DNA from: Oxalobacteraceae bacterium
Lineage (GTDB): Bacteria; Pseudomonadota; Gammaproteobacteria; Burkholderiales; Burkholderiaceae_D
DNA: 45,919 nt
NCBI GenBank assembly: GCA_030698225.1
Contig: JAUYNR010000039.1
Span: forward strand, 1 to 45,919
Direction: 5' to 3'
Positions 9,709 to 18,632 of the stretch are shown one piece after another; the stretch's first letter is position 1; each line of letters starts with the position of its first letter. The translations under genes were made by a program, and so were the position numbers. Below the pieces are notes generated by a model. The model was not told where the DNA came from. It saw only the letters and a list, made by a program, of their open reading frames with translations, and ran no database searches.

Positions 9709-11541
9709 ATGTCAAACACAAAACGCGCAATTCGCAACATCGCCATCATCGCTCACGTTGATCACGGCAAGACCACACTCGTCGACAAATTGCTGCGCCA
9801 GTCCGGTACTTTCCGTGACAACCAGCAGGTTGATGCCCGCGTGATGGATTCCAACGACCTCGAAAAAGAGCGTGGTATCACGATTCTGTCGAAAAATTGC
9901 GCAGTTGAGTACGAAGGTACACATATCAATATCGTCGATACCCCGGGCCATGCCGACTTCGGCGGCGAGGTTGAGCGCGTGTTGTCGATGGTTGACTCAG
10001 TCTTGCTGCTGGTCGATGCGCAAGAAGGCCCGATGCCACAGACCCGTTTCGTTACGCGCAAAGCGCTGGCTCTCGGCCTCAAGCCTATCGTCGTCATCAA
10101 CAAAATCGACCGTCCGGGCGCGCGCCCTGACTGGGCGATCAACGCCACTTTCGAACTGTTCGACAAACTCGGCGCGAGCGAAGAACAACTTGACTTCCCG
10201 GTCGTGTTCGCGTCCGCACTGAACGGCTATGCGAGCCTTACATCAGACACGCGTGAAGGCGACATGAAGCCGTTGTTCGAAGCCATCTTACAACACGTGC
10301 CGGCACGGGAAGACGACCAGGACGGTCCACTGCAGTTCCAAATTACCTCGCTCGACTATTCGTCCTACGTCGGCAAGATCGGCATCGGCCGCATCACCCG
10401 CGGCCGCGTCAAGGCTCTGCAGGACGTGATCGTGATGAACGGCCCCGATTCGACCCCTATCAAGGCGCGCATCAACCAGGTTCTGAACTTCAAGGGTCTC
10501 GATCGCGTGCTGGTGGATGAAGCGGTCGCCGGCGATATCGTGCTCATCAACGGCATTGACGAAATCGGTATCGGCAGCACTATCTGCGCACCGGATGCCC
10601 CGGATGCGTTGCCGATGCTGACGGTTGACGAGCCGACCCTGACGATGAACTTCATGGTCAACAACTCGCCTATGGCCGGACGTGAAGGCAAGTTCGTCAC
10701 TAGCCGTCAACTGCGCGAACGCCTCGATCGCGAATTGAAGGCGAACGTCGCATTGCGGGTTGCGCCGACCGACGACGACACGATTTTCGAAGTGTCCGGC
10801 CGCGGCGAATTGCACTTGACGATTTTGCTCGAAAACATGCGCCGCGAAGGCTTTGAACTGGCCGTCTCGCGTCCGCGCGTGGTCTACAAGATGGTCGATG
10901 GCGTGCGCCACGAGCCGTTCGAATTGCTGTCGGTGGATGTGGAAGAAGCGAACCAGGGCGGCGTAATGGAGGAGTTGGGTCGTCGTCGCGGCGACCTGCA
11001 AAACATGGAATCGGATGCCAAAGGGCGTGTGCGCCTGGAATACCGCATTCCTGCGCGAGGCCTGATCGGCTTCCAGGGCGAATTCATGACACTCACCCGC
11101 GGTACCGGCTTGATGAGTCACATCTTCGACGAGTACGCACCGGTAGATGCCAGCAAGGGTGAAATGACCGGCCGCCGCAATGGCGTACTGATTTCACAGG
11201 ACGATGGCGCTGCGGTTGCCTATGCACTATGGAAACTGCAGGATCGTGGCCGCATGTTCGTCAGCCACAATGACCCAGTGTATGAAGGTATGATCATCGG
11301 CATTCATTCCCGTGACAATGACCTGGTGGTAAACCCGATCAAGGGTAAGCAGTTGACCAACGTGCGTTCATCCGGCACAGACGAGGCAGTGCGCCTGGTA
11401 CCGCCGATCCTGATGTCGCTGGAATATGCGGTCGAGTTTATCGCCGACGATGAGCTGGTTGAAATTACGCCGAAAAGCATACGTTTGCGCAAGCGCTACC
11501 TGAAAGAAAACGAACGCAAGAAATCATCGCGCGCAGCTTAA
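9709..11541 (+). CDS. typA: Ribosome-associated GTPase TypA/BipA
   Basis: TypA (BipA) is an EF-G-like translational GTPase that binds 70S ribosomes and supports 50S assembly and stress or cold adaptation. The 610-residue product has G1 AHVDHGKT (15-22), the switch segment [17 protein letters not shown] in '[15 protein letters not shown]', EF-G-like domains II, III and V, and the BipA-specific C-terminal domain ending in '[13 protein letters not shown]'. Length and all motifs match the family. It is set off by its own -10 box and a strong terminator at 11567. Its codons are visibly richer in G/C at third positions than those of nusA and infB. Confidence 0.97.
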   Translation: MSNTKRAIRNIAIIAHVDHGKTTLVDKLLRQSGTFRDNQQVDARVMDSNDLEKERGITILSKNCAVEYEGTHINIVDTPGHADFGGEVERVLSMVDSVLLLVDAQEGPMPQTRFVTRKALALGLKPIVVINKIDRPGARPDWAINATFELFDKLGASEEQLDFPVVFASALNGYASLTSDTREGDMKPLFEAILQHVPAREDDQDGPLQFQITSLDYSSYVGKIGIGRITRGRVKALQDVIVMNGPDSTPIKARINQVLNFKGLDRVLVDEAVAGDIVLINGIDEIGIGSTICAPDAPDALPMLTVDEPTLTMNFMVNNSPMAGREGKFVTSRQLRERLDRELKANVALRVAPTDDDTIFEVSGRGELHLTILLENMRREGFELAVSRPRVVYKMVDGVRHEPFELLSVDVEEANQGGVMEELGRRRGDLQNMESDAKGRVRLEYRIPARGLIGFQGEFMTLTRGTGLMSHIFDEYAPVDASKGEMTGRRNGVLISQDDGAAVAYALWKLQDRGRMFVSHNDPVYEGMIIGIHSRDNDLVVNPIKGKQLTNVRSSGTDEAVRLVPPILMSLEYAVEFIADDELVEITPKSIRLRKRYLKENERKKSSRAA

Positions 11542-11566
11542 TAGAAATTATCAGCGAGTTGTGATC

Positions 11567-11610
11567 TGGCCTTCCCGGGTACGTAAAGTACTCCGGAAGG
11601 CCATTTTTTT
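11567..11610 (+). terminator. Intrinsic terminator after typA
   Basis: TGGCCTTCC (11567-11575) pairs perfectly with GGAAGGCCA (11595-11603), and seven T residues follow (11604-11610). It ends the typA transcript 25 bases after the stop. Confidence 0.88.
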
Positions 11611-11635
11611 AAGGTCAAATTGTTGGAGAGGCCCC

Positions 11636-12061
11636 ATGACTGAAAACCTGTCGGCGCAGTCGGATCGCCTGACGCTACATTATGAGCCGATGGATGCAAT
11701 ACACCGGGAATTCGTCACGCTGTGCGCCGCCCTGGCGAGCGCCGACGGCGTTGCTTTTCTGGCGCGACTCGACGCGCTGATTGCCCATACAGCGATACAT
11801 TTCGAGCAGGAGAATAACTGGATGCTGGAGCGCGATTTCCCCTCTGCCGGTTGCCACCAGCGCGAGCATGATGCTGTATTGGGAGTATTGCGCGAGGTGC
11901 GCGAGTGCACACTGCAAGGCGACGCTGAGGTTGGTGTGCGGCTGGCGCAGGAGTTGCCGAACTGGTTTGCGCATCATGTCGATACGATGGATGCGGCGCT
12001 GGCGGAGTTCTTGATTAAGGCCGGCCCCGTTGTCGGGCCGGTCCCGGAAGTCGTGCAATAA
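11636..12061 (+). CDS. Bacteriohemerythrin-like protein
   Basis: This 141-residue single-domain protein carries the ligand set of a di-iron hemerythrin: His23, the HTAIHFEQE block (His51/His55, Glu59), the HQREH block (His74, His78) and HHVDTMD (His114, Asp119). Hemerythrins bind O2 reversibly, and related domains sense O2 or NO or handle iron; the exact role here is unknown. ATG 11636 has a good ribosome-binding site (GGAGAGG). It stands alone between the typA terminator and a convergent S4 gene. A four-helix bundle is expected. No signal peptide is visible, so it should be cytoplasmic. Confidence 0.85.
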   Translation: MTENLSAQSDRLTLHYEPMDAIHREFVTLCAALASADGVAFLARLDALIAHTAIHFEQENNWMLERDFPSAGCHQREHDAVLGVLREVRECTLQGDAEVGVRLAQELPNWFAHHVDTMDAALAEFLIKAGPVVGPVPEVVQ

Positions 12062-12110
12062 AGCCGGAGCAAGCGCCTGCGTCCGAGTGGCAGGACTTAA
12101 TGGGACAAGG

Positions 12111-12329
12111 TCAAGCTGCGATGACGTGGATGCGCACATCGCCCAGGCTCACCACCTGGCCAGCGCGGATTTTGCAGGTCTTGCGCAATTCGATCTGACC
12201 GTCGACCGAAACATTGCCCTGGGCGACCAGGATTTTACCGGCACCGCCGCTATCGCAAATGCCACTCAATTTCAACAATTGATTCAATTCGACGTACTCG
12301 CCATCCAGCGTGAATGATAGTTTTTGCAT
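12111..12329 (-). CDS. Small S4-domain RNA-binding protein (YbcJ-like)
   Basis: The 72-residue product is almost entirely one S4 fold: 'YVELNQLLKLSGICDSGG' (helices), then 'GKILVAQGNVSVDGQIELRK' and a short beta tail. The E. coli relative YbcJ is a stand-alone S4 protein of similar size with presumed RNA binding; its target is not known to me. It is the downstream-most of the leftward genes in this part and converges on the hemerythrin gene with 49 bases between the stops. Confidence 0.82.
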   Translation of the reverse strand: MQKLSFTLDGEYVELNQLLKLSGICDSGGAGKILVAQGNVSVDGQIELRKTCKIRAGQVVSLGDVRIHVIAA

Positions 12330-12439
12330 CTGATTCCCGGTTGCTTTTTCTCAAGCAGCGAGTATACGTCGGAGCCGGCGGTTCGCAGCAATTTTTGTGC
12401 GCTGCCCATTCTTCGATGGCGGATACGAATTGCTGCCTG

Positions 12440-13366
12440 TCAGAAGCGGGTTTCGCGCGCTGTACGCAGGAAGCTGTCCAGAATGGCGGTGCAATCGAGC
12501 AGTTCGGCGCTGCCGGCGCGATGAAATTCCGGGTGCCATTGCAGTCCCACCACGAAGTTCGACTTGCGGTAGCGGATTGCCTCGATGACCTGATCGTCGG
12601 TCGAGGTTGCCTCAATGACGATGTCGCGCCCCAGCGTATTGACCGCCTGATGGTGGATCGAATTCACCAGCGCCACCGGTTTGTCGGCAAACAGGCTGGC
12701 CAGCAATCCACCCTCGGTCAGGCGGATGGAATGGGAATTGCTGTCGTATTTGTCGTTTACATGCGCAATCGCGTTCGGTACCTCGGAAGCAATGTCCTGA
12801 TGCAGCGTGCCACCGAAGGCGACATTGATCAATTGGCAGCCACGGCAGATACCGAGCACCGGTTTGCCGGCTTCGATGAATTCGTGCAGCAGTTCCAGTT
12901 CGTACATGTCGCGCGCACGGTCGCCGTTCCATTCGGGGCGGGTGACGGCCATTGCGTAACTCATCGGGGCGATATCGGCCCCGCCCTGCAGCACCAGTCC
13001 GTCCAGTTGTTTCGCGTAGTCGCGCAACCGGATGCTGCTGTTGTGCAGCAGGCTGTTGCTGTTGACTGACGGTATCATCAACACCATCACGTCGCGCGAC
13101 ATCACCCACTGCGCAATCGATTCTTCCAGATATTGCAGGGTTTTGCTGCTCAAGCCAGTGGAGCCGGGTTCCGGATGAAAAATCCGCGTCGAGACGCCGA
13201 TGATCAGCGTGCGCTGGTTGATGCGCTGGGCTGCCTTGTGGGACAGCGCCTTGAATCTGGCCGATACCAGGCTCCAGGTTTGCGACCAGGGTGATTGCCC
13301 GGCGCTTGGCCCAGTATCCTGTTTGTTGGGTAAGGGAGTGGTGTTCAATTTGTCTGTATCGCTCAT
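12440..13366 (-). CDS. Class I glutamine amidotransferase, peptidase C26 family
   Basis: The product (308 residues) belongs to the gamma-glutamyl-gamma-aminobutyrate hydrolase-like (PuuD) C26 family, which cleaves gamma-glutamyl amides. Visible motifs: 'VLQGGADIAPMSYA' and the nucleophile elbow 'GICRGCQLINVAFGG' with the catalytic Cys, then 'NSIHHQAV' and 'GLQWHPEF', which supplies the His-Glu pair. The first 50 residues form a polar extension before the domain. PuuD acts in putrescine breakdown, but no other puu gene is nearby, so the substrate is uncertain. A copy of the AT-rich repeat family lies upstream at 13541-13620. Confidence 0.82.
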   Translation of the reverse strand: MSDTDKLNTTPLPNKQDTGPSAGQSPWSQTWSLVSARFKALSHKAAQRINQRTLIIGVSTRIFHPEPGSTGLSSKTLQYLEESIAQWVMSRDVMVLMIPSVNSNSLLHNSSIRLRDYAKQLDGLVLQGGADIAPMSYAMAVTRPEWNGDRARDMYELELLHEFIEAGKPVLGICRGCQLINVAFGGTLHQDIASEVPNAIAHVNDKYDSNSHSIRLTEGGLLASLFADKPVALVNSIHHQAVNTLGRDIVIEATSTDDQVIEAIRYRKSNFVVGLQWHPEFHRAGSAELLDCTAILDSFLRTARETRF

Positions 13367-13540
13367 TTGCTAAGGTGCCTATTGCAATATCGCCCACCGA
13401 TCTTGCTGAGGTGCAGTGGCAGGCGCTTGGTTGGTTCCGGTGCTGGCGATGTTGCTGCCAAGCCATTGCGTAGTCAGACCCTACCTGCGCACCGAAATAT
13501 CCCGGCTCTTTCGAAACTTATCATGTATTTGATTAAACTG

Positions 13541-13620
13541 CAGAGTATGTTGAAAATACCAGAATCTTCCGCATGAAAATAGTGCGGATGTAAAAATACA
13601 ATGGGTTGTATATTTCATGC
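13541..13620 (+). repeat. AT-rich intergenic repeat, copy A
   Basis: It reads GAGTATG, then GAAAATACCAGAATCTTCCGCA, shown here by its parts GAAAATAC and CTTCCGCAT, then GTAAAAATAC and TTGTATATTT. These blocks occur in the same order in copies B-F. It lies between the zinc peptidase stop and the upstream side of the C26 gene. Confidence 0.6.
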
Positions 13621-13654
13621 TTCGGCTCACGGCGCGTAAGCGGTTTGGCGCAAT

Positions 13655-14518
13655 TCAGAGTTGTTGCGCCTCGAAGGTATTGCAGTTGCTCATCTGGCCG
13701 CTATCGATGCCGCGCTTGAACCAGCGCACCCGCTGCGCCGAAGTGCCGTGGGTGAACGAATCCGGCACCACCGTGCCTTGCGACTGGCGTTGCAGCGTGT
13801 CGTCGCCGATCGCGGTGGCCGCCTTCAATGCGCTTTCCACATCGCCCGCTTCCAGGATGTCGCGCGCCTGATTGGCATGGAACGCCCATACGCCGGCAAA
13901 GCAGTCAGCTTGCAGTTCCAGCTTGACTGACATTGCGTTCGCCTGTTTTTCCGAGCCGTTGCCGCGCACCTTGTCCACCTTGTCCATGATGCCGGTGATG
14001 TGCTGCACATGATGTCCGACTTCGTGCGCAATTACGTAGGCTTGCGCGAAATCGCTCGAAACCTGGAACCGCTCGCGCATGGTTTCAAAGAATGCCAGGT
14101 CGATATACACTTTCTGGTCGCCCGGGCAGTAGAACGGGCCGGATGCGGTGTCGCCGGTACCGCAGGCGGTTGGAGTCGAACCGGAAAACAGCACCAGTTT
14201 CGGCTGTACGTAACTGGAGCCGCGCTGGCGAAAAATCGGCCCCCAGGTATCTTCGGTATCGGCCAGCACGGTGGCGACGAATTTCACCATCGGCTCATTG
14301 CTCGCAGCCGGTTGCGCCGGCGCCGATTGCGAAATGTCGATCTGCCCGGGGCCGCCGGACAGCAGGCTGATCACCGTCATCGGGTTGATGCCGAAGAAAT
14401 ACGAGGCCACCAGCGCGATCGCAATGGTGCCGAGTCCGATCGAACGCCCGCCCAAGCCACTGCCGCTACTGCGGCGATCCTCGATATTGTCGCTTTCGCG
14501 ATTGCCTTCCCATTTCAT
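13655..14518 (-). CDS. YpfJ-type neutral zinc metallopeptidase
   Basis: The product starts MKWEGNRESDNIEDRR, the typical opening of the YpfJ/KPN_02809 family, followed by one membrane helix (about 27-48) after a Gly/Ser linker. The HExxH zinc motif is present in 'VIAHEVGHHVQHITG', and 'ELQADCFAGVWA' supplies the downstream Glu region. The domain should lie on the periplasmic side, anchored by the N-terminal helix. I chose ATG 14518, which has GAGAG upstream, over the in-frame TTG at 14533. The family is widespread but its substrate is not known. The gene lies 51 bases downstream of trhP in the same direction, so it may be co-transcribed. Confidence 0.88.
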   Translation of the reverse strand: MKWEGNRESDNIEDRRSSGSGLGGRSIGLGTIAIALVASYFFGINPMTVISLLSGGPGQIDISQSAPAQPAASNEPMVKFVATVLADTEDTWGPIFRQRGSSYVQPKLVLFSGSTPTACGTGDTASGPFYCPGDQKVYIDLAFFETMRERFQVSSDFAQAYVIAHEVGHHVQHITGIMDKVDKVRGNGSEKQANAMSVKLELQADCFAGVWAFHANQARDILEAGDVESALKAATAIGDDTLQRQSQGTVVPDSFTHGTSAQRVRWFKRGIDSGQMSNCNTFEAQQL

Positions 14519-14569
14519 GTCGCACTCTCGCAAATTCCGTGTAGACGAGAGTGTAACGGAAGCGCCGCT

Positions 14570-15934
14570 TTACAGCAGGCGTGATATCAACGCCTTGTCG
14601 AAGCGGGCGTCGAGCGGGATCCGGACCTTGTGCGGGCTGCCGGGCGCGACGCTGATCTCGCTGCCGTCGGCGGCCAGCATGCGTTCCAGCGTCATGGTCT
14701 GGTTCCCGCTGGGGTGAATGATCTCAATCCGATCCCCGACTGAAAAGCGGTTCTTGGCTTCCACCAGCGCCCAGCCGTCTGCCACCGACAACACGTCGCC
14801 GACGTACTTGCTTTGATGCGCCTTCGACACGCCTTCCATGTAATTCTGGTGATCCTGCGTATGGTGACGCTGGTAGAAGCCGTCGGTATAGCCGCGGTTG
14901 GCCAAGCCTTGCAGTTCGCTCAGCAGGTTGATGTCGAACGGATGCCCTGCGACAGCATCGTCGATCGCGCGCCGATACACTTGCGCGGTGCGCGCCACGT
15001 AATACAGCGACTTGGTGCGACCTTCGATTTTCAGCGAGTTGACGCCGATTTTGACCAGCCGCTCGATATGCTCGATCGCGCGCAAATCCTTCGAATTCAT
15101 GATGTAGGTGCCGTGCTCGTCTTCCAGGATCGGCATCAGTTCGCCCGGGCGGCCTGCTTCCTCGATCAGATAGGGCTGGTTGGCCAGCGGGTGGCGCTGC
15201 AGGTTGCCCATTTCGGAAAATGCCTGATTCGCTTCTTCCATCGCCTGCTGATAATTGAGCTTGATGGTTTCGACCGGGATCCGGGCCAGGTCGCCGGTCG
15301 CGTCCTCGGCGGCATTCTCGACCTTGTAATCCCAGCGGCAGGAATTGGTGCAGGCGCCCTGGTTCGGATCGCGATGATTGAAGTAGCCGGACAACAGGCA
15401 ACGGCCGGAATAGGCGATGCATAGCGCTCCATGCACGAATACTTCAAGTTCCATCTCGGGGCAGCGCTGACGAATTTCCTCGACCTCGTCAAGCGACAGT
15501 TCACGCGACAGGATCACCCTTGTCAGTCCCATCTTGTGCCAGAACTTGACGTCGGCCCAGTTCACCGCATTGGCCTGCACCGACAGGTGCACCGGCACTT
15601 CCGGCCATTTTTCGCGCACCATCATGATCAGACCGGGGTCGGCCATGATCAAGGCATCCGGTTTCATCTCAATCACCGGCGTCATGTCGTTGAGGTAGGT
15701 CTTCAGCTTGGCGTTGTGCGCAAAGATGTTGCTGGCGACAAAGAACTGCTTGCCGCGCGCATGGGCGCCGCTGATGCCGGCTTGCAAGGTTTCCAGCGTC
15801 GAGAATTCGTTGTTGCGGGCGCGCAAGCTGTAGCGCGGCTGGCCCGCATAGACGGCATCGGCACCATAGTCGAAGGCGGCATGCATCTTGGCGAGCGAGC
15901 CGGCGGGGAGCAGTAGTTCAGGGGCGTTGGACAT
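14570..15934 (-). CDS. trhP: tRNA 5-hydroxyuridine modification protein TrhP (YegQ), U32 family
   Basis: TrhP is a U32-family protein needed for prephenate-dependent hydroxylation of U34 in tRNAs, the first step to cmo5U/mcmo5U. The 454-residue product shows the U32 signature 'EVFVHGALCIAYSGRCLLSG' and two more cysteines in 'GACTNSCRWDY', consistent with an iron-sulfur cluster. N-terminal 'ELLLPAGSLAKMHAAFDYGA' and 'IEGRTKSLYYVA' also match. Length is as expected for YegQ. ATG 15934 has only a weak ribosome-binding site. Older annotations call it a peptidase; the modification role is the better supported one. Confidence 0.9.
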   Translation of the reverse strand: MSNAPELLLPAGSLAKMHAAFDYGADAVYAGQPRYSLRARNNEFSTLETLQAGISGAHARGKQFFVASNIFAHNAKLKTYLNDMTPVIEMKPDALIMADPGLIMMVREKWPEVPVHLSVQANAVNWADVKFWHKMGLTRVILSRELSLDEVEEIRQRCPEMELEVFVHGALCIAYSGRCLLSGYFNHRDPNQGACTNSCRWDYKVENAAEDATGDLARIPVETIKLNYQQAMEEANQAFSEMGNLQRHPLANQPYLIEEAGRPGELMPILEDEHGTYIMNSKDLRAIEHIERLVKIGVNSLKIEGRTKSLYYVARTAQVYRRAIDDAVAGHPFDINLLSELQGLANRGYTDGFYQRHHTQDHQNYMEGVSKAHQSKYVGDVLSVADGWALVEAKNRFSVGDRIEIIHPSGNQTMTLERMLAADGSEISVAPGSPHKVRIPLDARFDKALISRLL

Positions 15935-16060
15935 GGCGGCGGTGGCGTTCCGAATGAAAAAGCAGGGCGGCGATTATAGTGGGTACGCGGGAAAAACCGC
16001 ATGATATGCATCAAGTCAGGCGCGATGGAACTCCAATGCAATTTTGGTATTATCTAAAAA

Positions 16061-16150
16061 ATTAGGAGTATGCCAAAAAACAACCGGTTGCCGCATTAAT
16101 TTAGTGCGTTAAAATAAGTACACTATCCTGTATAAATTATTGGCAAGCGT
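16061..16150 (+). repeat. AT-rich intergenic repeat, copy B
   Basis: Blocks in order: GGAGTATGCCAAAAAACA, GGTTGCCGCATTA, TTAAAATAAGTACAC and TATCCTGTATAAATT. The same order is found in the other copies. It lies between the DsbA-like gene and trhP, upstream of the latter. Confidence 0.65.
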
Positions 16151-16165
16151 TTTTTATTGCAGCGT

Positions 16166-16846
16166 CTACGGCGCTGCCTGAACGATGGCAGCAATGCGCT
16201 CCAGCAGGACCGCGGTTTTTGTGTAGCCCGAACAGATCAGATGCAGCGTTGCATCATGCTCCAGCACTAGCGCCGGGTAGCCCTGGATGCCCCAGCGCTG
16301 GGCTTGCGCGAAATCCTGCCGGGTTTCCGAGATGGTCGAGGCGGCGCGCAGCGTGTCCAGAAAAGCCGTACTGTCGATGGTTGAAATTGGCGGCTCGATC
16401 AGGCCGGCCCGATCGCGAGCATCCGTCAGTGCCGCGGCGCCAACTTCCGCCAGCACTTGCAGACTGGTGACATCCCGGCCTTCCGCGTAAAAGGCGTGCT
16501 GGATCGCATGAAATACGTCCAGTATCGAACGCGCGGGTAAGTCGTCGCCCAGGATGCGGGCTGCGACCACTGTCCGGCAGGCCGGTTCGGTGTCGTAGAC
16601 GAAGCCTGGACGCGCGATACCCGCGGTCGAAAACGGCAGTCCGCTGGCTTGTTCCACATGTTTCCAGTGCGTCAGAATAGCTGTTCTCTTGGCTGCGTCC
16701 ATCACTTCGGTGTTGTAGGCGCGCAGCCCGCCGGTGACGATATCGAGTTGCGCCCCGGGCAGCGCATCGAGCAGTGCATTAAGCTGTGGGCCGAAACCAT
16801 AGCACCAGGAACACATTGGGTCGGCGATATAGATCAGGTGATGCAT
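16166..16846 (-). CDS. DsbA family (thioredoxin-fold) protein
   Basis: The product (226 residues) begins MHHLIYIADPMCSWCYGFGP, giving a CxxC redox motif (CSWC) directly after the first strand. The helical insert and the cis-Pro loop 'WGIQGYPALVLEHD' of the DsbA/FrnE group follow. No signal peptide is visible, so it is probably cytoplasmic, like FrnE-type disulfide isomerases and 2-hydroxychromene isomerase relatives. I chose ATG 16846 with GAGGAACC before it; the frame is open for 24 more codons upstream. It is divergent from the reductase gene at 16989. The substrate is unknown. Confidence 0.82.
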   Translation of the reverse strand: MHHLIYIADPMCSWCYGFGPQLNALLDALPGAQLDIVTGGLRAYNTEVMDAAKRTAILTHWKHVEQASGLPFSTAGIARPGFVYDTEPACRTVVAARILGDDLPARSILDVFHAIQHAFYAEGRDVTSLQVLAEVGAAALTDARDRAGLIEPPISTIDSTAFLDTLRAASTISETRQDFAQAQRWGIQGYPALVLEHDATLHLICSGYTKTAVLLERIAAIVQAAP

Positions 16847-16988
16847 GCGGTTCCTCGATGGCTTGGGGTGACGATGCACCAATGGTACCAATTTGGAGCG
16901 AGCAGCGTTGCCGCCCAATATTTATGCCACAATTTCAGCGGGCATAATAATTTGACCAGCAGATTGACCGATAACAAGGGGGCTAAAA

Positions 16989-17858
16989 ATGGCAAAAGTG
17001 GCATTTATAGGATTGGGCGTGATGGGCTATCCGATGGCCGGGCATCTGGCAGCAAACGGCCATGCGGTGACGGTATTCAATCGCACTGCAGCACGTGCGC
17101 AGTCATGGCTGGGAACGCATCCGGGGCGCAGCGCGGACACGCCGGCAGCGGCGGCGGAAGGTGCGGAATTCGTATTTACCTGCGTCGGAAACGACGACGA
17201 TCTCTACCATGTGACGCTGGGCCCGGACGGCGCGCTGTCGCGCATGCGCCCGGGCAGCGTGCTGATCGACAACACCACATGTTCTGCCGATGCTGCGCGC
17301 AAGCTTTACCAGGAGGCCGGCAAGCTGGGCATACAATTCCTGGATGCGCCGGTATCGGGCGGCCAGGCTGGCGCCGAAAATGGCAAGCTCACGGTAATGG
17401 TGGGTGGCGATGCAGAGGCATTCGCAGCGGCCGAACCGATTATCGCATCCTATGCGCGCGCGGTAGTGCACATGGGCTTTGCCGGGGCAGGGCAGCTGAC
17501 CAAGATGGTGAACCAGATTTGCATTGCCGGGCTGGTGCAGGCGCTGGCCGAAGGCCTGGCATTCGCCAAAAACGCAGGGCTGGACGGAGAGCGCGTGATC
17601 GACGCAATCTCCAAGGGCGCGGCGCAATCGTGGCAGATGGAAAACCGGGGAAAGACCATGCTGGCGTCGAAGTTCGACTTCGGCTTCGCAGTCGATCTGA
17701 TGCGCAAGGATCTGGGCATCTGCATGGAGGAGGCGCAGCGCAACGGCAGCCAACTGCCTGTCACCCGCCTGGTCGATCAGTATTATGCGGAAATACAAAA
17801 ACGCGGCGGCGGCAAACTGGATACTTCCAGCCTGATGCTGCTGGTGGATCGCCACTGA
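16989..17858 (+). CDS. NAD(P)-dependent beta-hydroxyacid dehydrogenase (HIBADH family)
   Basis: The 289-residue product has the Rossmann motif IGLGVMGYPMAGHLA (7-21), the substrate-binding 'DAPVSGGQAGAENGKL' and the catalytic-lysine block 'GQLTKMVNQ'. These mark the 3-hydroxyisobutyrate dehydrogenase/tartronate semialdehyde reductase family. The exact substrate (3-hydroxyisobutyrate, tartronate semialdehyde, succinic semialdehyde or glyoxylate) cannot be read from the sequence, and no pathway genes are adjacent. ATG 16989 follows AAGGGGGCTAAAA, a good ribosome-binding site. It ends at a bidirectional terminator shared with sodB. Confidence 0.88.
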   Translation: MAKVAFIGLGVMGYPMAGHLAANGHAVTVFNRTAARAQSWLGTHPGRSADTPAAAAEGAEFVFTCVGNDDDLYHVTLGPDGALSRMRPGSVLIDNTTCSADAARKLYQEAGKLGIQFLDAPVSGGQAGAENGKLTVMVGGDAEAFAAAEPIIASYARAVVHMGFAGAGQLTKMVNQICIAGLVQALAEGLAFAKNAGLDGERVIDAISKGAAQSWQMENRGKTMLASKFDFGFAVDLMRKDLGICMEEAQRNGSQLPVTRLVDQYYAEIQKRGGGKLDTSSLMLLVDRH

Positions 17859-17870
17859 CATTCCGGTCGC

Positions 17871-17909
17871 AAAAAAAAGAAGCACTTGCGGCAAAGCAAG
17901 TGCTTCTTT
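17871..17909. terminator. Bidirectional terminator between the reductase gene and sodB
   Basis: AAAGAAGCACTTGC (17876-17889) pairs perfectly with GCAAGTGCTTCTTT (17896-17909). The eight A residues at 17871-17878 give a long U-run for leftward transcripts, so it suits sodB best; for rightward transcripts the T-run is only three. Confidence 0.85.
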
Positions 17910-17963
17910 GCGTCTAATGCCGGCAATTCACTGCATCTTTGCAGCAAACCGCAGCCAAATCCC

Positions 17964-18542
17964 TTACGCGAAATTCTTTGCGACGAAATCCCAGTTGGCC
18001 AGATTCCAGAAATTTTCGACGTACTTCGCGCGGGCGTTGCGGTAGTCGATGTAGTACGCGTGTTCCCAGACGTCGCAGGTCAGCAGCGGCTTGTCGGCGC
18101 CGGTCAACGGCGTTGCTGCATTGGAGGTGTTGACGAGATCGACCGAGCCGTCGGCTTTTTTCACCAGCCAGGTCCAGCCGGAGCCGAAATTGCCGAGCGC
18201 GGATTTGGTGAATTCTTCCTTGAACTTGTCGAACGTACCCCATTTCGCGTTGATCGCGTCAGCCAGTGCGCCGCTGGGTGCGCCGCCGGCTTTGGGTGCC
18301 AGGCAATTCCAGTAGAAGCTGTGGTTCCAGACCTGGGCTGCGTTGTTGAACAGGCCGCCGGAGGACTTGCGGATGATGTCTTCCAGCGTGGCGCTTTCAA
18401 ACTCGGTGCCCTTGATCAGGTTGTTGAGGTTGGTGACGTAAGTCTGGTGATGTTTACCGTAGTGGTACTCCAGCGTTTCCTGAGAAATGTGGGGTTGCAA
18501 TGCGTCCATCGCGTACGGCAGGGCTGGCAGGGTATGTTCCAT
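17964..18542 (-). CDS. sodB: Superoxide dismutase, iron type
   Basis: The enzyme converts superoxide to H2O2 and O2 in the cytoplasm. The 192-residue product has '[16 protein letters not shown]', '[13 protein letters not shown]' and the metal-ligand block '[15 protein letters not shown]'. The Ala-Ala-Gln in AAQVWNH and the overall pattern indicate the Fe form; cambialistic use cannot be excluded. Length fits SodB. ATG 18542 has AGGACGC upstream. It lies downstream of xseA in the same direction, with 90 bases between them. Confidence 0.95.
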   Translation of the reverse strand: MEHTLPALPYAMDALQPHISQETLEYHYGKHHQTYVTNLNNLIKGTEFESATLEDIIRKSSGGLFNNAAQVWNHSFYWNCLAPKAGGAPSGALADAINAKWGTFDKFKEEFTKSALGNFGSGWTWLVKKADGSVDLVNTSNAATPLTGADKPLLTCDVWEHAYYIDYRNARAKYVENFWNLANWDFVAKNFA

Positions 18543-18632
18543 GATGCGTCCTTTTAGTTGTTCGTTGAGGTAAAAATCTATTTTGCAGGATCGCCAATTG
18601 TATGACGGATGCGCAGCGCTTGCAGGCGGCGC

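Noticed and set aside
12314..13069. A 251-codon open frame on the plus strand
   Set aside because: It is the antisense shadow of the C26 glutamine amidotransferase, whose motifs are intact.
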